The position numbers were made by a program, and so were the translations under genes. Of a stretch of 64,000 nt of DNA, positions 25,001-37,500 are shown in pieces; the stretch's first letter is position 1; every line of letters starts with the position of its first letter. Under the pieces are notes generated by a model. It did not search any database and was not told where the DNA came from. It saw only the letters and a program-made list of their open reading frames with translations. The stretch comes from Phalacrocorax aristotelis (taxonomy: Eukaryota; Chordata; Aves; Suliformes; Phalacrocoracidae), in NCBI RefSeq assembly GCF_949628215.1, contig NC_134276.1, forward strand, positions 132,308,125 through 132,372,124, written 5' to 3'.

Positions 25001-26679
25001 ACGAAGGGACGTACATCTGTTTGGTGTCCACTCTACTACACCAGGCACAGCATATCATCCAGTTGCATGTGGCTGGTGAGGAAGGGAAATGGCTGGGGCT
25101 AACAGGAATCCCATGTCCCCAGGCAATGAAACCTTGCCCTGCGCCCTTATCCCATTGCTTCCAACGCTCATTGTCACAGGCAGCTTGTCTACTCTCCCTT
25201 GGGGGCAGGGGCTTTTGTACCCCGCTGGCAATAAGTCAATTCCCTCTTTATCTCCTCCAGAGCCTCCAAGAGTTCGTCTTGTTCCAGAAGTGGTGTCATT
25301 CGAGAGAGGTGTGACGACCACTCTGACCTGCAACATTGCTGGCTATTACCCCCTGGATGTCTCGGTGAGCTGGACACAGAAGACTCCTGAGGATGACATG
25401 GAAATCCCTCTCTCAAACGCACGTTTCTCCAGCCACCGGCAAAGCCGAGATGGCACCTACAGCATCACCTCCTACCTCAGCATCAGCTCAGCCACAGCGC
25501 AGGCACCAGCCACCTACAGCTGCCATGTGTCACACATGACCCTGGCAGAGCCCATCTCTGTGAGTGCCCATCTTAAGGCACCAGGTAGGTGTCAGGGGCC
25601 AAGGGACAACTTCTTCATCCTGCCCAGGCCTCCTTCCACCTTCTCTACCCATCACAAGGATCAAAACCTCTGAGTCACACTACATCTGCCTGTTTCTCCA
25701 TGCTTTCCTCCGGTGTCCACTCATATCTATCCTCCTTTTCCCTTTCCCTTTCACTTTCTCAGCTTTTATTTCACTCCCTGAAGCTTTGGGGGAGGAAGTA
25801 TCTCATTTCCTTCAGGGGAAAAGAGATTTTATGACCAAAAGTGGAGCAACAGAGCAAAAGTCTGTATCATGTGGGCTGGACCTCACTGGACAGGCACAAG
25901 AAAACAGCCATGTCCCAAGGAGATAGACACCCAGCTGAACCTGATGTTCAGCTAGAGACCAGTGCTGCTTGAGAACTGTAGCAAAAGGTCCTTCTCCTTC
26001 TCCCCATTGGAGCTGTTGGGTTCTCACTTTCCCTGCTGATGGGAGATTGCTCCTGTGTGTCCTCCTGACCCAGCAGGGAAAAGCAAGCAACACTGCAGTT
26101 TAACAAGTTATGACACACCAGTCCAGCCAGTTTAACTGGCCCTGGGTCTGTGTGGCTTTAGGTCACGTGTGTCGTGTCGCATCTGTGTGCCTGACAAGAG
26201 CATGCACATGGTCAGTTGCTGGGGGAGCGCATTTAACTGTGGCAGCTCACTGGCTGTTCAGCCACTCCAGCCAACCTAATGTCACTGATCCTCCTCTTCC
26301 TCTGCAGAGCAAACGGGATCGGAAGGACTGGTGGGGGGTTTCATTGCTACTATCATTTTCATCGTCGTCCTCTTCAATGTGCTCAAGAGAAGAGCAGGTA
26401 GGAGTTTAAAATGCTGAGCCACTTCCCTCATGGGCGAGATGCAGCAAGGACCATCCTCCACTCCCCTGCACACCCACTCAGGAGAGGTAGAGGTTAGGAT
26501 ATCCCAGGATCTGGGAGGGAGAAATGGGGAGCAGATGAGCTGGAGACTCATTTCTGGTGGAAGGCAGCATGAGGTGATGTTTTGCACTGCTTTGGTCTTC
26601 CTGCATCTTACTACTTTTTTTTTCTCTCTCCTTTTCAGCTGAACGAAAGTCTGAGCAACTTCTAAGGGCTTCAGAATAG
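22076..26679 (+). CDS. TAPBPL: TAP-binding protein-like (TAPBPR), MHC class I peptide editor
   Basis: Seven coding exons: 22076-22142, 22382-22630, 24011-24289, 24734-25075, 25261-25584, 26308-26397 and 26639-26679. All introns are GT-AG and phase 1. The product is 463 residues (human 468). The start ATG has A at -3 and G at +4. The domains in order are a signal peptide (about 1-22), an N-terminal domain (RSVDIALGC..., HAECDGAEVNCEI), an IgV domain (SSVTLDCHF to DEGTYICLV), an IgC1 domain (TLTCNIAGYYPLDVSVSW to YSCHVSHMTLAEP), a transmembrane helix (LVGGFIATIIFIVVLFNVL) and a short basic tail. The helix has no lysine, unlike tapasin, which supports TAPBPL over TAPBP. The protein binds MHC I-beta2m in the ER/Golgi and exchanges peptides. 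The tail is about 18 residues, shorter than in human. Two cysteines in exon 3 (EAPCRTSW and SPHCSSQ) are absent from the human protein. Confidence 0.95.
22082..22135 (+). repeat. TAPBPL: 18-bp tandem repeat inside the TAPBPL signal peptide
   Basis: The 18-base unit GGGGCCCTGGTGCTGTGC is repeated head to tail and followed by a partial third copy. It encodes ALVLCG-ALVLCG-AL in the hydrophobic core of the signal peptide. The identical copies suggest recent replication slippage. Confidence 0.75.
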
Positions 26680-27290
26680 AGGAAACCCTTGTGTCACCCA
26701 CCTGCAGTCCTTTGTCTCCCACCTCTTGACACATCCTGCTCAGGAGACCTAGCCCTGTCCAAATATTAACAGAGCTATTGGTTGGCGTGGGAGGGTTAGG
26801 GCTGCCCTTGGAGGAGGAGCTGAGTGACCAACTGTTCAGAGGTGGACTCACAGGAAAACGTGTCTTCATCCTGGGAGGGCAACATCGATAGCCTCAGCTC
26901 TTTGCTGGGATGCTGCATTACAGGCAACATGCATCCATTTTTAGAAATGCCTCTTCTCCAGTTTCAGGGAAAATTGTATATGTGTTTGTATGACTGTATA
27001 TATGTATGTATGTGTATGTGATGTAAATAGGTATGCAGCATTTACACGTGTATACAGGTATGGATCTGTAGATGTATATAGGTACCTTTGGTTAATGCCT
27101 ATGAGGCAGGTGTTCAAGATACTTAGGTATGTGTGAGTTTTAACTGTGAAGTTGGGCAAATATGTATGCAAAATTGGTACTTCGAAATGGTAAGGCCTCA
27201 AACAAAGGAAGTTATGGGTTAAACTTATCGCAAATTACACAATCAGAACAATACATCTCTCCAGGAGGAAGATACAATAAAATTTTTAAT
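26680..27290 (+). other. TAPBPL: likely TAPBPL 3'UTR and microsatellite
   Basis: Non-coding sequence follows the TAPBPL stop. A TATG/TGTA-rich microsatellite lies at about 26985-27030. An AATAAA hexamer occurs at about 27277 and is a possible poly(A) signal, but nothing else confirms the transcript end. Confidence 0.35.
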
Positions 27291-28139
27291 AGAAATTTCA
27301 CTGCTAGAAGTTCACAAGATGAAGATCTGTGGTTCTGTAGTTGTGAAAAAGATAGACATGATTAAACACTTTTCCTGCCTAACAGGGAATTTAAAGGTAA
27401 CACTTAGAAATCTTGTATATAACCAACAGGGGAAAAAAGAGCAGAAGGAAGGCGTGGATGGAAAGGAGATATATGGCACACAATAAAAGTGAGAATTTAT
27501 GAAGCATACAAGGTGATAAGGAGTGTTCAACATAATCTGGAAAAACTGGATTGCTGCAAGTCCTAATGGCACTTGGAAGGAGTTTTTTCAAAATACACTG
27601 AAAACCAAGAAATGCTAACAACAGCCTACACTCATACTGGGCAGATATAGATAAAACTGTTGATAGAGAAGATTCCTGATGGAGGCTTTTTGATACAGGA
27701 AAGATATATGTTTGTATACAGAAAGAAACAGAATTGTGTATTCATACTACATGAAGATGGTAACTTCCTAATCTATTTGCAAACTAAGGTTTTAAATGCA
27801 TCTCTAATGTGTAAGTATTTTCAGGTCAGTAGCTAATAGAATTTATATCTCAGAGTCATAAAAGGTTTGGCTGAGGAGGAACCTGGCCTAGTGGAGTTAG
27901 GTATTTAAAAATCCTGACATACTGCAGAAATCCCAAGGTCTTAGAAGAGCATGTTGTGCCAGTGTTCACAGAGAGAAAGCGAGATGGCACCAATGACTGT
28001 TAGATCGTTCCATAGTAATAATCATAGGTAAGAGGGTGTGAAGTTATTACAAGTTAGCTAGAAAAGGCCTCAACAATGGAAATTACATTAATAATTTAGT
28101 ATGTTTAAAAAAAAAAAAAAAAAGTCGTGAGAAACTGAC

Positions 28140-28520
28140 TTCATTCTTTGTCAAAATATTATATGTGGTTGATAAAAGCACTGGTGCAGATTTAACAAAC
28201 CAAGAAATGTGTAAATTCTGAAGAAAAAATAATAGTGTATGTATACATCATAATTTGCATTATATGGATTAATTACCAGCTGACAAATGGCAAAAATTCA
28301 TTGTCCAAAAAGAAGCAGCAATCACTGCTGAAAGCGTGTGCCTCTCTGCAAGACCTGTGCTGTTTAATATTTGCAATATTACAAGTGCAGGAGATACAGT
28401 TGTAAAAAATAGAGTTGATAAAATTTGCAAATGGCAAGCTCAGTATCTAAAGTGGAGTCCTTCAGATCAACACAAGTCACCTGGCCAGCCATACATACTC
28501 AACCAAGATGCTCAGTAATG
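28140..28520 (+). mobile_element. old CR1/L3-type LINE, reverse-transcriptase remnant
   Basis: Translation around 28336-28440 reads ARPVLFNICN, followed after a gap by KNRVDKICKW. This is recognisable as the CR1/L3 reverse transcriptase stretch normally written GPVLFNIFINDLDEG...FADDTKL, here heavily decayed. Upstream bases near 28.18 kb (GCACTGGTGCAGATTTAAC) also fit. The YADD/FADD catalytic motif is lost. It lies in the same orientation as the 3' fragment at 29.16 kb and may belong to the same insertion, broken by later DNA. Confidence 0.5.
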
Positions 28521-29154
28521 CCAGTGGAGTCTCCTCAAGCACCAGACCACCACGCTGTCTCAATGCTGTTGATCCACAAATCCCTATCGGTTGCATGACC
28601 TGTGGGAACATGTAAGAGTGGCCATGGGCAGAATGTAACTGCTGGCAGAAGCAGTTTTTGCTTGTATCATTTCCTTCTCATTTTGATGTGTGGCAAATAA
28701 ATATTTTTAGTTCCAACAATTGTCTTCTGTCTGTGCACCTGCCACACCACACTGTGGAGTCAAGCCAACTGCGTGGCTCCACGCCACTGAACAGGTGGGC
28801 TGAGTCACGCCCAGAGGGGGAAACCACCTAGGACTCAGGAAGGTGAGCTCCAAGCTTGGTGTCAATACCAGTCCCACCACTCCCAGAGGGTGCTACTCTG
28901 GAGCAGGACTCACAGAAGCTTTTTGTATTGCCTGCTGTATTCAAAGACACCCCCAGATAACCAGTGGGTTTGTGATAGCTGGCTCCTATGCAGCCAGGGA
29001 GGAAGGATGATCTGCCAAGAGCAGGAACCTCATTGGTGACCACTGCAGAAGTCACTGTCGCCTGTGACTGATAATGCCAAGTCAGAAGCCCAGCAAAGCC
29101 TGAAGCTGCAACACTTGTTGACACTACAGGTGCCCATATGTTTTATTTAATGCA

Positions 29155-29475
29155 TTGAAAGCTTGGAGGTGGTCCAGAGCAAAATGATAGGACAAATTAG
29201 GAAGGTCAGAAAATGCCTTACAGGGGGCACTTTGAGACATCACTCTGCTCTTACTAAACCGGTATCCCTCAACTACACCACAGAAAACAGAGTACTGGTG
29301 GCACCGTAACCTGCAGAGAAAGGCACAGTGAGAATCAACAGCTGCAAGTTATATTTAGGCATGTTCAGAGTAGAATAAGATACAGTATACTCAACGATGA
29401 GGATGATTGTCCTAGCCACCTGTCAGTAAGAATGGTAGACTGCCTCTCAAAGTGTGCAAATAAAGGCCACATTAC
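29155..29475 (+). mobile_element. old CR1/L3-type LINE 3' fragment
   Basis: The order of blocks GAGAATCAACAGCTGCAAGT, TTCAGAGTAGAATAAGATAC, then ACTCAACGATGAGGATGATTGTC matches the segment of CR1/L3 3' regions that normally reads 'aagctgaagtt...cagactagaaataag...aacagtgagggtgattaacc'. It is in + orientation with many substitutions, so probably old. Boundaries are approximate. Confidence 0.5.
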
Positions 29476-32400
29476 TTTTTTTAAGCTGTTCTTCAGTAAT
29501 AATTTTATAAAAGTTAATGGCATGAGTTAAAAGAGACGCTGGGTAGAATTTCAAAGCATGTGTTACACGAAGTGAGAGCTGGTGGTTCGTCTGCTTTTTT
29601 GGCCCATAAACTGACATAAATGGGATAAAAAATAAGGGAGAGATGTAAGAAATGTGTTAGGAGTAGCTGTCTTCCTCATAAGGAGAAATATACCATGGCA
29701 CTTGATTTTATTCAGCTGCCTGCTCTCTGATGCTCCCCACTAGAGATGCTATGGGGAGTCCACACTTAGTGTGTCCCTGAGGGTCTCAAGATTAATTTAA
29801 ACCACAAAACCAAGTAAAGCATATAACCTAAAGTATAAAAAAATACTTACTGGTAAACAAAGTGATGTTGTGTTTAACAACAATGTTCCTTATATTTTAA
29901 GTATAAAACACTTACTACAGAAAATACCACTAAGAGACTGAAAGTTCATCAAAGACAAACTTGAATGCATTTTAGAGACATGTATAAATAATATTACATG
30001 TCCTGAGTCTCTGGGAGAGAGCCACACTGCTTTCCAATGTCAAATGTGCTGTGGCCAAGTGCCACATGGCATCAGTGCCTGGCCACGTGAATTGAGAAGC
30101 AGGAATCTGGTTATCATCTGATTAGCTGCCAGTGAGATCAAGCTGTTTTAAGGTATACTGTGTGTCTACAAATAATATTAAATGTAGGTGTTTTAAACAA
30201 GTTCTTTAGGATAATTATTTTATATGAGACGTTACATTTTATACAGATTGTGTCAATCTGCAAAACGTAAAATTAAGTTATTTGCACTTGAGTCAACACA
30301 AGATTACTTAGGGATTATGGCTGCATTCTACTGTGAATATGGACAAGCCAAAACTTCTAATGTGGTATTGAAAGAGCAGCCATTGCAAACAACGCCAACA
30401 TCAAGATTCTCTTTTCCTCATCGGTTCCCCTTGTTTGATTATGCCTCTGATCATTCAATTTAAGCTAGCAAAATAGATCCAGCAGTCTACTGGTTTAGAT
30501 GCACTTTATGAAGGTAGCTGAAGCTTAGCTGGTATGGGCCTCAGAGAGAATGTGCATTATCTAGAAGAGACAGTGAAGTGCCTAATACACTTCAAAGCTA
30601 AAACCCCTCTCCCATAGTCCACTAGGCAATGATGGGCAGTAACTTGGTAAAGCCTAGCATGAAACAGGAAACTGATTTCCACACTGACCAGAGAAAACAT
30701 ACCAAAATTTCCCACATCTCCCCCATCTTGGTCAATGAACTGCAAGGAATCACTGCAACCCACTTGGTAGGGGTGGGCCAGGACAAAGCATCAGGGCTAG
30801 CATTCATGCTCTACTACTGTGCATTTCTTCCAGATCAGAAGCTTGAAGCAGCAAGCTCCATTGCAAGAGCTTGGCACCACAGTCCTCCTTTGGATTGGCA
30901 CAGTGAGCAGCAGGGGGTTCACATATGTACACAGTAAGATGGCTCCCACATGGCTGCAGCTTCTTGAAAGCCTATGGACTTCAGGTAGTTCTTAATAGCT
31001 GGATACCTCTTTTCATAGAGAAGGTAATCTCACAACTATACAATGGCTGCTTCTCCTCCCTAGCACTGCCTGCAGGAACACTGCCCCTTGGCTTCTGACT
31101 GTGAAGAGTATGAAATGCTGATCAAAGACACATCTTCATTAGGCACTGTGCATTTGCTTTTCTTTGTAACACCAAACTTTTGCATTGATCACTTTCTCTG
31201 GCCTGGTCTTCCTCTGGACTTTACTGACAGGAGCAATGACGCTACAATGGGTAATGACTCTCCTGTAATATTCTGCACTCTCCCCCTCTCTCAAAAAAAA
31301 AGAAACTGGAAAGAAAAAAAGGAAAAAAAGGGAAAATGAAAGAAGGGAAAAGGATTGGGCTTTTCTTTTCCCCAAGCCTCCAGCTCTGTTACAACCACCC
31401 CCTAATGTGTGTCACACGTTAGCAAAAGCATGGGACAATTGCTTCACTCCACAGCATATGTGTCACACTAAATCACCCCAGCTCCTAGACACTGCAAAAA
31501 TATGCTTCTCCTCCCAGGCCATCTGAAAATTCAGCTTCTCCCAGCACACAGAATGGTGGGTACCTATGCATCTCCTTCAAAGAATGATGAGCAGGTGCTG
31601 AAGAATAGCAGATGCCCCCTCGGGATGAAAAATTAGCTGAGAATCTCAAAAAGCACATCTGGAGTAGAGAGGGCTGATTTCAGCCTCCAGGACCAGCAGT
31701 AGTTGCCAGCAGTTCCTGGAGAGGAGAGACAGCAGAGGAATAAGGACCATGCCCACCCATGTCCCCAGGTAGATGCAAGGGTTACAGCATTGGGAGCTCC
31801 TTGTCTCATACTCTGCCCCTACAACCCCTGAATCAGGAGAGGAGAAAGGAGAAGGACACCAGCAACTTCATTTCTGGTGCTGACACAAACACACCCTTCT
31901 GTCACTGCTGCCGTCCCCTTCACCAGGAGCTGGATTAGAAGTGCTTGGACCACAGTACCCGTTATGTCCCTCAGCAAAAGCCAACAACTCTGCAGGTCCC
32001 AGCTGGCTCCAATGCTACCAGGCAGCATTCATCCAAGCATGCATCCATCAGGAGATGGACAATAGCATGCACCTCCCTTAGGCTGGCAGATGACAGTATG
32101 GATTTCACAGCCCACAGGGGGCACAAGCATGGAGTAGTGTGCCAGGCTCAGTCTTTCTTCTAGTTCATCCAGACCCTCTTAGACTCTATCTGTACTTACC
32201 TCTCCCCTTTTTATTCTTGCTGTCTTCATCTGAAGCCCAAACAAGTCCCAGAACCTCTTCTGCCACCTGCCCCTGGCCAAACTGGCCACCTGCAGCTCCA
32301 GAATGAGGACGTTTGATTGCAGGGGTGTTCCTGGTGGTTGCACAGCCTATTTCTATTCCCTTGTGCTGTTACTGCTCTATGCAGAAGATCACAGGGCATC

Positions 32401-32589
32401 ACCTACCACCTGGCACCCTCAGAGGCCTTCAGGAAGGAGTGGGTGCTGTTGCAGATGCTGTGCTCTGTGACCCCTCTTAAGTTTCTGGTTTATGTTTTTA
32501 CCTTATCCTCTCCCCCTCTTTACTCATTCCTCACAATAAGCATTTGATTTCTCCCTGAATTCCCTTCCTCTAGCCTCCTTCTCAGGGAG

Positions 32590-33310
32590 AGCTCAAGATG
32601 AATAGGGCAAACATATCATGCTTCTCATTAATGCTCTTCCAGTCTTCAAGCATTTTCAAGTCAGGGACTTCCTGAGTAGGTGTGCTTTCTGTGGTTTGTT
32701 CACCCTCTGCAGATTTCTTTTCCATTAAGCTGTCCATTCTCCCCTTGAGCCCATGTAAAATCTTTAAAAATTGGCATCGCATTCACCACTTTCCCCTCCT
32801 CAGGTACCACGATGGCAGTTAGTATGGGTTACACACTGCTTCGACCAGTTCAGATATTTTATTCTTGAGTTCCTTTAAGACTCTTGGACAAACGCCATTG
32901 CTCCCAGCGAGTTGTTACTATTCGCTTTGTCGGTGTGTTGAACAGCCTTTTCCACAGCCGCTTCAATTTCAGACACGTCCATTGATGAACCGCACCCTGC
33001 TGAAGAATGAGTTCTGCCGCGATGATCTCGTCACTCAACACTTAACACAGATGCAGAGATTTCTGCAATGGCCTTACCTCCCCTGTGCACACCTCTCATA
33101 GCCTGATCACCAGTTTGCCCTTCCAAACATCTGCCAGGTTCCTGATACGTTTCAAGAACAATCTAATGTTAGCTCTGATTCCTTTTGCTAGCTGTTTCTT
33201 GAAGCTTTGTTTGACCTGCCTCACTAGCTTGCTACATGCAATGTGCCAAAGTTTATAGCCTTCTCTACTTTTCTCATTTGTAGACAACTTCAGGGTTTTT
33301 TTCACAGGTG
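32590..33310 (-). mobile_element. old CR1-clade LINE, decayed ORF2 fragment
   Basis: On the minus strand, residues such as YKLWHIACSKLVRQVKQSF and LAKGIRANIRLFLKRIRN correspond to the basic linker ahead of the reverse transcriptase in CR1-clade LINEs. About 200 bases further, GSNGVCPRVLKELKNKISEL matches the RT block normally written PGPDGIxPRVLKELxxxI. GKVVNAMPIF then matches the 'WKxANVxPIFKKG' block near 32.78 kb. Several frame changes and stops separate these pieces. It is an inactive, old insertion. Confidence 0.7.
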
Positions 33311-34524
33311 CTTTTTGTGACTTCCCTTACCCCAACTGAACAACTGTTTCTGTATCCCACATGAAAGGTGTTCATCCCATTTTTCTTGAGTATGCCCAGT
33401 TAGTAAGGATGGCAAAGCGAACTCAGGCGATGAAGATGAAAATATAAAAGGGGTGGCACTTCTGGATAGACAAAAGAAAACAGTTGTGGTAGGTGTTGGT
33501 ATAGGCTATCAAAGCCTGGCAACAGGTCAAGATGACAAAGGCTGCCAAAGCAGAATGGGAAGAAGAGAAGTGGCTGGAAAACAAGAAGAGGTAGAGGGCA
33601 GGAGATTAGCAGCAGTGAAGACATCAGGTGGGAAAACCCTGAGCCTTGGGGTATCACACTGAGAGGGGGAGTGAGAAGTAAGAGGGAACAGCAACATTGC
33701 CCCAACAGGTACAGCTGATGCAGTGATGTAGTGTTACAAGATGTGGCAGAAGGGGTTAGGGATGACAGGGAAGAGAAGTGGCACAGGATTTTATGGTACA
33801 GTAACATTGGCATGTGGTGAGTCAAAGCAATGACTGTCACTGAAGCAGGGCAGCACTGGACAATGCTGATGGACAGCAGCGGAGAGGTCCAGATAGGATG
33901 GGGCAACAAAGGAAGAGAAAATGACTGCAAAGGCAGGAGAGGCAATATGTCATTGTTTTAAGAGTTTGTGGGCCTCCTGTGCTGCAAAGTGCCTGGCTTG
34001 ATTAATCTTCTGGGAGATACATAGCTTGCCAGCATGTATTTCAGTGTCAGTAGGCAATGTAGGCCTTCCCACCACAACCAGGTGTTGTTTGTGGTGAAGT
34101 AGGGCATGTTTTTCTTCTTCTGGCTTCATTCACTGCTGTTGCTTCCATTCAGCTCCTTCTCCTTCCCCTGTTTTCAACAGTATTTTTTACCATTTTCTAT
34201 TCGTCTTTTTCAAACGCTTTGGAAGTCATGTGTTTGTTTAGTATTGATTTCTTTTTGAATAGCTGTTTTTCTCATCTTTTATACTTTTGTATATATCCAA
34301 ATCATATTCACACACCTGCCCTCCCATAAAATACCATCATCATCTTATTAAGTCCTTAGCATGAAAGATCAATTGCCTCAGCTGATAAATATGCACAGCC
34401 TCATACCAGGAGGTGTGCTGCAAATACTTTGAGAGCCTTTACTGGCAGAGGATTTCAAAGGCAAAAGGCCTTAGACTCTGTGAAGTGGACCATTTTTCAA
34501 GCTACAGGGGAAGATTCTTTCTCT

Positions 34525-34588
34525 CAAAAAAACACAAACCACAAAAAACGCAAACAAACAAACAAAAAACCAACAACAACAACACACC
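34525..34588 (+). repeat. CAAA/CAA-rich simple sequence
   Basis: An A- and C-rich low-complexity run is built from ACAAA, CAAACAAA and CAACAA units, ending in CACACCCC. It may be the degenerate tail of a retroposon or an independent microsatellite. Confidence 0.7.
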
Positions 34589-37500
34589 CCTGCAAAATCT
34601 ACCACCACCCTGATCCTGTGTGTCTTACTTGAAGAAAATTGCTTCCTGACCCCAAAATTTGCCCAGGAATATAAACTTCTTGATATGTGAGATGCATCTG
34701 AAACAGTTTCAGTCTTGATATAGAGTTAAAAGGTGACAGAATGGGACAATGACCATAATGAAGAAGTCTCACTCTTCTCAGTATCACTAGAAGTGGTCAC
34801 ACAGCTTGACTAAAATTCATGTTTTGTTGGCCAACCTCTTCTGCTTAGAAGAAAAAAATATGTTCAAGCTACATCTTGAAAAAAATTTGGTTCTTTGCCT
34901 CATGAACAACCCCAGAGCTTCACTGGTAGCCTGAGATCTTGTGAGGGATCATAGCACCTGGGAAGACAAAACCTACCAAGCGGAGGAATTAATTGAACAC
35001 ATCTGAACAATTAAAAGGGAGATGGGAAAGGGGGGGGAGGGGGTATGTGATGCCTTCTGCTCTGCCTTTTGAGAAGGGTGTGGTAAGAATTGTTCCCTCA
35101 AGCCATTTGGCTATGAAATCTGGCCTTAACCGTAAAAGAAATGGGATTTATGGATTAACTTCTCTTTCTAAGGGCTTAATTCCCTGTGGATTCCCTTCTT
35201 GAGGGCATAACTTCTAGCTTATATTCCAGAGGAGGAGAGGATCACCATCACCTGAGCAGAGCTGAGAAGCAGAAGCAACATGAAACTACTGAGGTGGGAG
35301 TGACTGAGGGGGCCACCTGAAGAATTATGTTGGGCAGTAGTAAAACTGGAGGCAAACATCGAATAGGTTGTACTAATGTCAGCTCTAGCAAAGCTCCAGG
35401 TGGGCAGCAGCGAGCATCTGTGTCTATCAAGCAAACACCTGCTGTGCTGTGCCAGATGCTGCGTTGGGCTCTGAGGGTGACCGGGCCCAACCCTGTGATC
35501 TCTGTTGGCCAGGGAGCAGCAGGTGTTGGAGGAAAAACTGGTCTGAGGTGGCTGCATCTGCCTCGAATTTCCAGGAACGTGCAGGAGAGATCATGAAAGG
35601 GGTGGGGACACAGGCCTGGGGAGTCAGGTGGTTGTGATAATAGTTATATTGTTACGGCTGGAATGAGGAAATTAAAGATTTTAGCTGCGGAGAACAGGGA
35701 GGGAGGAATTTAAGGAGGTTCCATCTTGATGACCCTACTCATTAATTGCCCCTCAGGACAAAGCACCCAGAGAAATCACCAGTTTTGACAACCGGTCCTA
35801 TAGTTTGCTCTCTGCTGTTTCAGCCTGGCCTGCACACCCAGCTTCTAGACAGGCATTAGTCTTAGCTACGCCAGTGGGTGGGAATTTTCATCTGGCCATT
35901 TCCACAGTCAATCCTGTTGCAATAGGACTGGATTGAGATTGGCATCTGAGGAGCTGTCGATCTGGCTGAGTGATCCTAGAAGAAGCACTGGGTTTAGGGA
36001 ATATGCAGCAGAGGTAGAGCTTGAAGGCCCATTTTCAGCACTCGGTGATTTTCTCATGGAGGACAGGTCACTAGTAGCAAAGGTGGTAGTTGACTTTGAC
36101 ACAAAGTAGTATGGCTAACATACTACAGGGTCTAGGTCGCTGGGCTGCTTCCGCACCCAAACTGATTTAGGAGGCAATATCCCTTGTCCTGCAATACAGA
36201 CAACAGATGGAAAACAGCTATGTTTTTCAGGAGATAATTCAGATTTGCCAGCCGACGCAGAGTATGAGTATATATGCTCTCTGGGCTTTGTACTGCACTG
36301 CAGTGTGCAAACAGCAATGAAAGACGATCCATACAGGTCTTCTGGGGTCCACTCATGTTAACTTCATTCTCCTAAGAAGAAAGACTGGGTTCCCTCCATA
36401 GTTTCCAGTAGGATTTTCTTAGTCTTACAATATTATTTTCATGAGCTCTACCCTATCCTCTCCCACCTTTCACACTGAAAGAAGGGAATAGGACACACCG
36501 CTTCGATTTTCTCCCAGGGCTCCCTTTTGTGTCACTAGAACATCTCTCTGCAGCCACTCCACTCCTACAGAGTAAAAATGAATAAATACATTGAAATGCA
36601 GCCTCCTCCAGACACAAAGGTATGGGAGTGTGCACATGGACGTGTTCCTGCTGCCTGTAGTATCCTTGATTATTTGGAACAGATGCCACTGCTGCCGGGC
36701 AGGTTACATCAGTACCAAAGGAGAAGGCATTCAATAGCCCATCTGATTGGTTTGCAAATCCCTGAACGATCCTCTTTAAAGATCACCACATCTGCCCCAA
36801 GGAAGTCCATGAATCCTGGGTAAACAATTCCTCACTAAAAAGCAAGGGCAGTATAAAGTGTAGCCTCATGTCTACCCATCCTTATAATCTACCAGGCTGT
36901 TGGCTTTTTGGCCAAAAACTTCAGTTAAACTTATAGCAATATCCATGCTGCTATGTCTTGACAGTTTGGGTTGCTAGTTTTAATGCAGAAAAATATAATC
37001 AGCCGTAGCTAAACCAGAAATAATCCACAAATAATCACTGGCTTCTACCTTGCAGCAGAAGTAAAACACAATGGCATATATGGATATACAAAAGAACTAA
37101 ACTAATCAAAGGTCTTTCAAGGAGCCCAGAAGCACATATAATTTGTTACACTTGGAATCTAGGCCAGAAGCGGGGAGACCTTTCTTTTTTTCCCACCACA
37201 GCAGTAGCATGTTGAAAAAAGTTTGTTCTGTTTTAAAACGTTGTGTGCATTACAGATCATTATCACATTCCCACCCAGGCAGATAATAGACATAGCTGGT
37301 AAAGAAACATTTCAAATTTGATACCATAAAAAATGATTCATGTTTACTCAAAGATTGCTCAGTAGCAATACAAAGCAATCATGCATTCAGCGTGTGAAGA
37401 TATAATACACAGAAGCACTGCCTAGAAAAACAGGGAGCTTCCCATTTCAAAAGAGAATGACCTAGTGACAAACATCTGAAGGAAAAGCATCTTTTCAATA

